Assembly: GCA_020845495.1 (NCBI GenBank)
Contig: JADLFM010000258.1
Location: 1-8,943 of the forward strand
DNA length: 8,943 nt
Reading direction: 5' to 3'
DNA from: Chloroflexota bacterium
GTDB lineage: Bacteria > Chloroflexota > UBA6077 > JACCZL01
This document shows positions 5,379-8,943 of the stretch, piece after piece. The position numbers and the translations under genes were made by a program. Below the pieces are notes generated by a model. It searched no databases and was not told the DNA's origin. It saw only the letters and a program-made list of their open reading frames with translations. Each line of letters begins with the position of its first letter. Position 1 is the first letter of the stretch.

Positions 5379-7501
5379 GGCGCCGAGCCGAGTGCCCCAG
5401 GGACAGGGGTCACAGAGGATACGAGCAGGAAGGCCCAGTCGCTCGGCTCGCCGATGGAAGCGCCGGTAGCGTCCAGCGCGATCGTGCGCCAGCGGAGGAT
5501 GCCGTCAGGAGCGTCGTCGGCGAGGTCTGAGAGGTCGAGCCGGCAGGTCGTCCCCATCGCGAGCGCCTGGAAGGCTCGGTCTCCGCGTACGTCCGTCATC
5601 GGCGTGCCGAGGCAGCGTTGGCGGTCCTGACCGCTCAGCGCATGGTAGGCTGGCGTTCCCTTGCTGAGCGGGGCCATCTGGAGCAGGTACGCGGCTGCGC
5701 CGTCGACGCCGCGCCAGTGGAAATCGGCTATCGAGGCCGCAGCATGGCTCATGGAGCTCTGGCTTGGGGTGGTCAGGCTGGGCGGTTCGAGCGGCACCGG
5801 ACGCTGCCCGGGTAGCGCCGTCAGCGTCACTCGACCGAACAGGTGTAACCGCCCATCCGTGCCGGGGTGATCCCAGAGGCGGAAGTCGCCCATGCCGCCG
5901 TATTGGCGAGTACGCAAGCGCAGGTCCGGCACGTCGAAGCGTGCGCTCGTCCAGCGTTGCGTGCCCTGGAATGACACCGGTTCGGTCAGGCTGAAGGCGT
6001 CGGGAGCGTCCTCACCGGCATCGTACTCGAGTTGAAAGCCGCCGTCCTCCTCGTCGAAGTACTCGACGACGATGCTGGCTCCCTGTGTCTCGGAGAGCCC
6101 GAGCCGGCGATCGACGGCAAAGTGGAAGTAGCCGGTCCCGTCGTCTTCCGCGAGTGGGCGCGCCCCCAGCCGGCCGTCTTGCGTTTCCGGGGTGCCGGCT
6201 TCGATGGGCGCATCGGCGAGGCGGCGGAGGTAGGCGCCCAGGCCGGTGCCGAGGTCGACCTGCCCGTCTCGCGCGGTGATGTCGCCGAGCCGGCGAAAGA
6301 GGTCGGTGTAGCGCCGCGTGATCGTCAGGTCGGTTCGGCCGTACTGCTCAGTTTCGGCGATGGCCGTGCCTTCCCAAAGCTCGTTCCAGGTCTCCAGGAG
6401 GAGCCAGGGGGCGCCGCTCAGGACGGCAAGACGAAGATCGGCGGCGTACGTGGCTCCACCATCGCGCTCTCTGACGTAACCGGGCCGGTCCGCGATCCCC
6501 CGGTCGTCATAGCCCGGCCCGACCGCGACGGTGCGCCCCTCGAAGCGCGGCCCGTTCAGCGCCGAGCCCCAGCGGTACAGGTCTGGAACGCCGAGCGGGA
6601 CGTCGGCATCGTGGGCGCTGTCCTGCCAGGAGTGCTCCAGGACGAAGAAGGGCGCCGCCCCGAGCCGGCGGGTGAGACGCTCGGAGAGGTTGGCGAAGGT
6701 GTCGTCGTCGAATGTGAAGAGGTCGCCATCTTCGGTGTCGGCACGCCAGAACAGAACGAGCGGCCGGCCGTCGATCCGGGCGACGTAGCAGGCGGGGATG
6801 TGGTCGTAGAAGTCGCCGATCTCATCCGCCAGGAACGTCAGTCCATCCTCTGCTGAGAGGTCCGCGAGGCCCGGACTATCCGGTAGGAGATGGGCGTAGA
6901 AGTTGGTGTCGAGCATCAGCGCAATCGTCGGCGCTGGCTGACCCTCGTGCAGAAGGGAGGTGCGCGCCTGGACGAGATGCTCGAGCCCCTCGCGTGACCA
7001 GTCCAGGCTGTCGCCCCAGTACACCGGCAGTACGACATCGACGCCAGCCTGCGACATGTCCCGAAGTTGTCGGGCGTGCCAGGCGGGAGCGCGCCAGTCC
7101 ATGGGCGGGTTGTTGGTCGGCCGAAGCACGAGGGCTGGATCGTCCAGACTCGTCTGGTCGTACCAGTAATAGAAGTACGTCATCACGAGGCGGTCATCCT
7201 GGCCGTAACTCGGGATCGGGCCATCCTCCGCGCACCCGACGGGGGCATCCTGTGGATGTGGTGCGGCGTGGATCACGATGTACTCAGGCCCGGCCGCCGG
7301 AATCGAGACGCCGACGAGGAGGGCCAGGAGCACCAGCCAGTGGCGCGTCCAGCGGCGGCCCGGGGTGGAGCGCGGCCGTAGCGGGCGCGCCTGTTGGGAG
7401 GACCTCGGGCGGAGCCAGGGCCGTCCGCGTGATGCGTGCTCGCCTGAAGCGTGCCCGCCTGAAGCGTGCCCGGCCGGCCGGCGCGTGTCTGATGAGCGCA
7501 T
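5351..7501 (-). CDS. Exported DUF5010/GH99-like glycoside hydrolase
   Basis: This 716-aa protein has a long Arg-rich N-terminus (1-53), one hydrophobic segment (about 54-70, WLVLLALLVGVSIPAA) and a large extracytoplasmic part. It is therefore exported or signal-anchored. Residues 105-405 resemble the DUF5010/GH99-like (alpha/beta)8 domain: MTYFYYWYD near the start, AGVDVVLPVYWG at 152-163, LDTNFYAH, and LLLETWNELWEG at 367-378, where E370 and E374 are candidate active-site carboxylates. Residues 455-562 look like a beta-rich carbohydrate-binding module, and 570-693 an Fn3-like beta domain ending in WRTIALDATG and DWAFLLV. The natural substrate is probably an alpha-linked polysaccharide or glycan, which is inference. 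The ATG at 7501 lacks a good ribosome binding site (GAGAGG about 14 nt away), but no in-frame start follows before the hydrophobic segment. No sugar transporter or regulator adjoins it. Confidence 0.82.
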   Translation of the reverse strand: MRSSDTRRPAGHASGGHASGEHASRGRPWLRPRSSQQARPLRPRSTPGRRWTRHWLVLLALLVGVSIPAAGPEYIVIHAAPHPQDAPVGCAEDGPIPSYGQDDRLVMTYFYYWYDQTSLDDPALVLRPTNNPPMDWRAPAWHARQLRDMSQAGVDVVLPVYWGDSLDWSREGLEHLVQARTSLLHEGQPAPTIALMLDTNFYAHLLPDSPGLADLSAEDGLTFLADEIGDFYDHIPACYVARIDGRPLVLFWRADTEDGDLFTFDDDTFANLSERLTRRLGAAPFFVLEHSWQDSAHDADVPLGVPDLYRWGSALNGPRFEGRTVAVGPGYDDRGIADRPGYVRERDGGATYAADLRLAVLSGAPWLLLETWNELWEGTAIAETEQYGRTDLTITRRYTDLFRRLGDITARDGQVDLGTGLGAYLRRLADAPIEAGTPETQDGRLGARPLAEDDGTGYFHFAVDRRLGLSETQGASIVVEYFDEEDGGFQLEYDAGEDAPDAFSLTEPVSFQGTQRWTSARFDVPDLRLRTRQYGGMGDFRLWDHPGTDGRLHLFGRVTLTALPGQRPVPLEPPSLTTPSQSSMSHAAASIADFHWRGVDGAAAYLLQMAPLSKGTPAYHALSGQDRQRCLGTPMTDVRGDRAFQALAMGTTCRLDLSDLADDAPDGILRWRTIALDATGASIGEPSDWAFLLVSSVTPVPGALGSAPHEPETFTP
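7441..7470. repeat. Two perfect 15-bp repeats inside the hydrolase N-terminus
   Basis: CGCCTGAAGCGTGCC occurs twice in tandem, with a degraded third unit to the right in coding order (7428-7440). On the minus strand it encodes GHASG-type pentapeptides (GHASGGHASGEHAS, residues 11-24). The repeat keeps frame, so copy number can vary without breaking the gene. It lies in the cytosolic part ahead of the hydrophobic anchor. Confidence 0.85.
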
Positions 7502-7759
7502 GCGTCTCGTTCGTGCCTCTCACGGATCGTGTCCGCCGTCCGGTCCCGGCGGCGCCTGCCTGGCGGCCGTGATTCGGCCCATCTACGGTAGCGGCTCATG
7601 GACGTAAACGGCTAGTTCACCGAACAGGCCCGGTCATTGTGCGTCCGGAAGCCCGATTTCGCGCGGCAATCGAGAAGCTGACGCCGCCACATCCGGGTTG
7701 CCACCGCAGACCCGCGACAAGGGTAACGCTCCCCGGACGCCCGTATCTGATGCGATGGT

Positions 7760-7781
7760 GGCAGTCGGGCGCCCGACTGCC
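7760..7781. promoter_or_regulatory. Perfect 22-bp palindrome, likely operator
   Basis: The half-site GGCAGTCGGGC (7760-7770) is followed directly by its exact reverse complement GCCCGACTGCC (7771-7781), with no loop. A loopless perfect palindrome of this length, 8 bp upstream of a candidate -35 box, suits a dimeric repressor or activator site rather than a terminator, which would need a loop and a T-tract. The binding protein is unknown and no regulator gene is in the window. Confidence 0.6.
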
Positions 7782-7784
7782 TCG

Positions 7785-7808
7785 GTCGGTTGAGTCGACC
7801 CAACTGAC
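7785..7808. promoter_or_regulatory. Imperfect 24-bp palindrome overlapping the -35 box
   Basis: The centre GTCGAC (7794-7799) is flanked by arms pairing GTCGGTTG with CAACTGAC, with one mismatch (7793/7800) and one G-T pair (7788/7805). Its right arm ACCCAACTGAC resembles the right arm of the neighbouring palindrome GCCCGACTGCC, sharing CCC-R-ACTG-M-C. The two sites may therefore bind the same dimeric protein. The centres are 26 bp apart. It covers the candidate -35 hexamer, so occupancy would be expected to repress. Confidence 0.5.
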
Positions 7809-7819
7809 GGGCGTACACT
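7790..7819 (+). promoter_or_regulatory. Candidate sigma-70-type promoter of the esterase
   Basis: TTGAGT (7790-7795) and TACACT (7814-7819) are 18 bp apart, and each matches 4 of 6 consensus bases. A start site near 7826 would give a leader of about 40 nt before the AGGAGG at 7856-7861. Confidence 0.4.
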
Positions 7820-7865
7820 CGGTACAGGCGCCCTCACGACGACCCTGCCGGCGCCAGGAGGAGCG

Positions 7866-8798
7866 ATGCCGCTTGATCCGCAGGCCAGGGCGTACCTGGA
7901 CCAGATGGCCGCGGCCGGTTACAAGCCGGCTCACCAGATGACCGTCGCAGAGGCTCGTGAATCCGCGCTCGCCCGCAAGCGGGCGTTTGGGGGCGTCCCG
8001 CCAGCCGTGGCCACAGTGGAGGAGCGAATCGTCCCGGTCGAAGGCGGCGAGATTCCGGTGACCGCCTTCGTGCCGGATGCCGCCCGTCCGCTGCCGATCC
8101 TCGTGTACTACCACGGCGGCGGCTGGGTGACCGGGAGCATCGAGACGCACGCGAACGCCTGTCGGGCGCTCGCACGGCAGACGCCGTGTGTCGTCGTCTC
8201 AGTCGAGTACCGCTGCGCCCCGGAGGCGAAATTCCCGCGCCCGCTCGAAGATTGCTACGCCGCGACCCGCTGGGTAGCCGAGCACGCGGAGGAGTTTGGC
8301 GGCGACGCGTCGCGACTGGCCGTCGGCGGGGACAGCGCAGGCGGCAACCTGGCGGCAGCGGTCTGCCTGCTGGCGCGCGAGCGTGGTGGCCCGTCGATCG
8401 CGTACCAACTGCTGATCTATCCGGTCACGGACCACAACTTCGAGACAGCCTCGTACCGCGATATGGCTCACGGGTACATGCTCACTCGCGAGAGCATGCG
8501 CTGGTTTTGGGACCACTACCTGCCCAGTCCGGACGAGGTTGCCAATCCGCTTGCTTCAGTGTTACGTGCGGACCTGCATGGACTGCCGCCGGCCTACGTC
8601 ATTACCGCCGAATGCGACCCCCTCCGCGACGAGGGCGATGCCTACGCCGAGCGCTTGAAGGAAGCAGGCGTTCACGTGCAACACCTCCGCTATCCTGGCA
8701 TGCTCCACGGCTTCTTCAACGTCGGGACGCCGGTGCAGATGGGGGACGTCGCAGTCGCGCGCGCCGCCGAGGCGCTGCACGCGGCCCTGGCCGGGTAG
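7866..8798 (+). CDS. Alpha/beta hydrolase, HSL-type (family IV) esterase/lipase
   Basis: This 310-aa serine hydrolase has the typical length of bacterial hormone-sensitive-lipase-like esterases. It has the oxyanion-hole motif HGGGW (83-87), the nucleophile elbow GDSAGG (155-160, Ser157), the acid Asp251 in ECDPLRDEG and His281 in MLHGFF, giving a complete triad. A helical cap is expected at residues 1-45. There is no signal peptide, so it is cytoplasmic. It likely hydrolyses short-chain carboxyl esters; the natural substrate is unknown. AGGAGG at 7856-7861, 4 nt ahead of the ATG, fixes the start. It appears monocistronic, behind its own promoter and palindromes. The specific assignment among acetyl esterase, carboxylesterase and similar enzymes cannot be made from sequence. 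Confidence 0.93.
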   Translation: MPLDPQARAYLDQMAAAGYKPAHQMTVAEARESALARKRAFGGVPPAVATVEERIVPVEGGEIPVTAFVPDAARPLPILVYYHGGGWVTGSIETHANACRALARQTPCVVVSVEYRCAPEAKFPRPLEDCYAATRWVAEHAEEFGGDASRLAVGGDSAGGNLAAAVCLLARERGGPSIAYQLLIYPVTDHNFETASYRDMAHGYMLTRESMRWFWDHYLPSPDEVANPLASVLRADLHGLPPAYVITAECDPLRDEGDAYAERLKEAGVHVQHLRYPGMLHGFFNVGTPVQMGDVAVARAAEALHAALAG

Positions 8799-8874
8799 TT
8801 AGGGAGCCCTCCGCCTCAGACCTAGCCAGAACTGTGGGTCCACATAGCGTCACTATCGCTGCGAATCGGCGATC

Positions 8875-8943
8875 CTAGCGACCGGCGACCGCCTCATCCG
8901 GGACGAACAGTTCGGCTTGCACGAGAGGCGACCGTCGACGGCG
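8875..8943 (-). CDS. Possible C-terminal end of a minus-strand gene, partial
   Basis: Read on the minus strand from the window edge, an open frame ends in TAG at 8875-8877. It gives 22 residues ending SPLVQAELFVPDEAVAGR, a composition consistent with a real protein C-terminus. The gene would converge on the esterase with a 76-nt gap. The fragment is too short to identify a family. Confidence 0.35.
   Translation of the reverse strand, partial: RRRRSPLVQAELFVPDEAVAGR

Larger units (their letters stand above)
7502..7865. other. Divergent intergenic region with two palindromes
   Basis: This 364-nt spacer lies between the minus-strand hydrolase and the plus-strand esterase. The part next to the hydrolase (7502-7750) shows no clear gene and no clear minus-strand promoter. 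The part next to the esterase holds the two palindromes and candidate promoter listed separately. Open frames across it are low-complexity readings without good starts. Confidence 0.6.

Noticed and set aside
6032..6856. Plus-strand 274-codon open frame inside the hydrolase
   Set aside because: It mirrors the hydrolase codons on the opposite strand and has no recognisable motif.
7251..7259. TGTGGATGT, a further DnaA-box-like nonamer
   Set aside because: It is a single 7/9 match inside the hydrolase coding sequence, without neighbours or phasing.
8833..8844. Small palindrome TGTGG-GT-CCACA after the esterase
   Set aside because: The arms are only 5 bp around two bases. It is too weak to call as a terminator or operator, although it lies in the convergent gap.

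Overview
The window is GC-rich bacterial chromosome with gene-dense, third-position GC-rich coding. It has no rRNA, tRNA, CRISPR array, transposase or phage genes. The mix of genes (a DoxX membrane protein, a tandem-domain universal stress protein, a zinc-ribbon threonine synthase-like enzyme and a secreted DUF5010/GH99-like glycoside hydrolase) is reminiscent of high-GC Chloroflexota such as the Thermomicrobia lineage. No marker gene proves that assignment, so it is inference.

Layout, left to right: (1) a 13-bp minisatellite at the left edge (1-89). (2) A DMT/EamA-family permease on the minus strand (113-1051). (3) A 460-nt divergent spacer with no convincing gene. (4) A DoxX-family membrane protein (1512-2114, +), followed by three consecutive hairpins. 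(5) A tandem-UspA universal stress protein (2242-3339, +). (6) A 770-nt non-coding stretch (3340-4109), the most unusual part of the window. It holds a perfect 12-bp GC hairpin, short tandem repeats, three evenly spaced DnaA-box-like nonamers, an AT-rich patch, mutually exclusive stem-loops and a 9-codon mini-ORF. (7) A threonine synthase-like PLP enzyme (4110-5378, +). (8) A 716-aa DUF5010-type exported glycoside hydrolase on the minus strand (5351-7501) whose 3' end overlaps the PLP enzyme tail to tail by 28 bp. (9) A 364-nt divergent spacer with two adjacent palindromes placed on and beside a candidate promoter. (10) A hormone-sensitive-lipase-type (family IV) alpha/beta hydrolase (7866-8798, +). 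(11) A possible C-terminal end of a minus-strand gene running in from the right (8875-8943).

The genes do not form a recognisable pathway or operon. Only DoxX and Usp are codirectional and close, and hairpins separate them. No new multi-gene system is apparent. The signals most worth following are the DnaA-box cluster in the long spacer and the paired palindromes upstream of the esterase.
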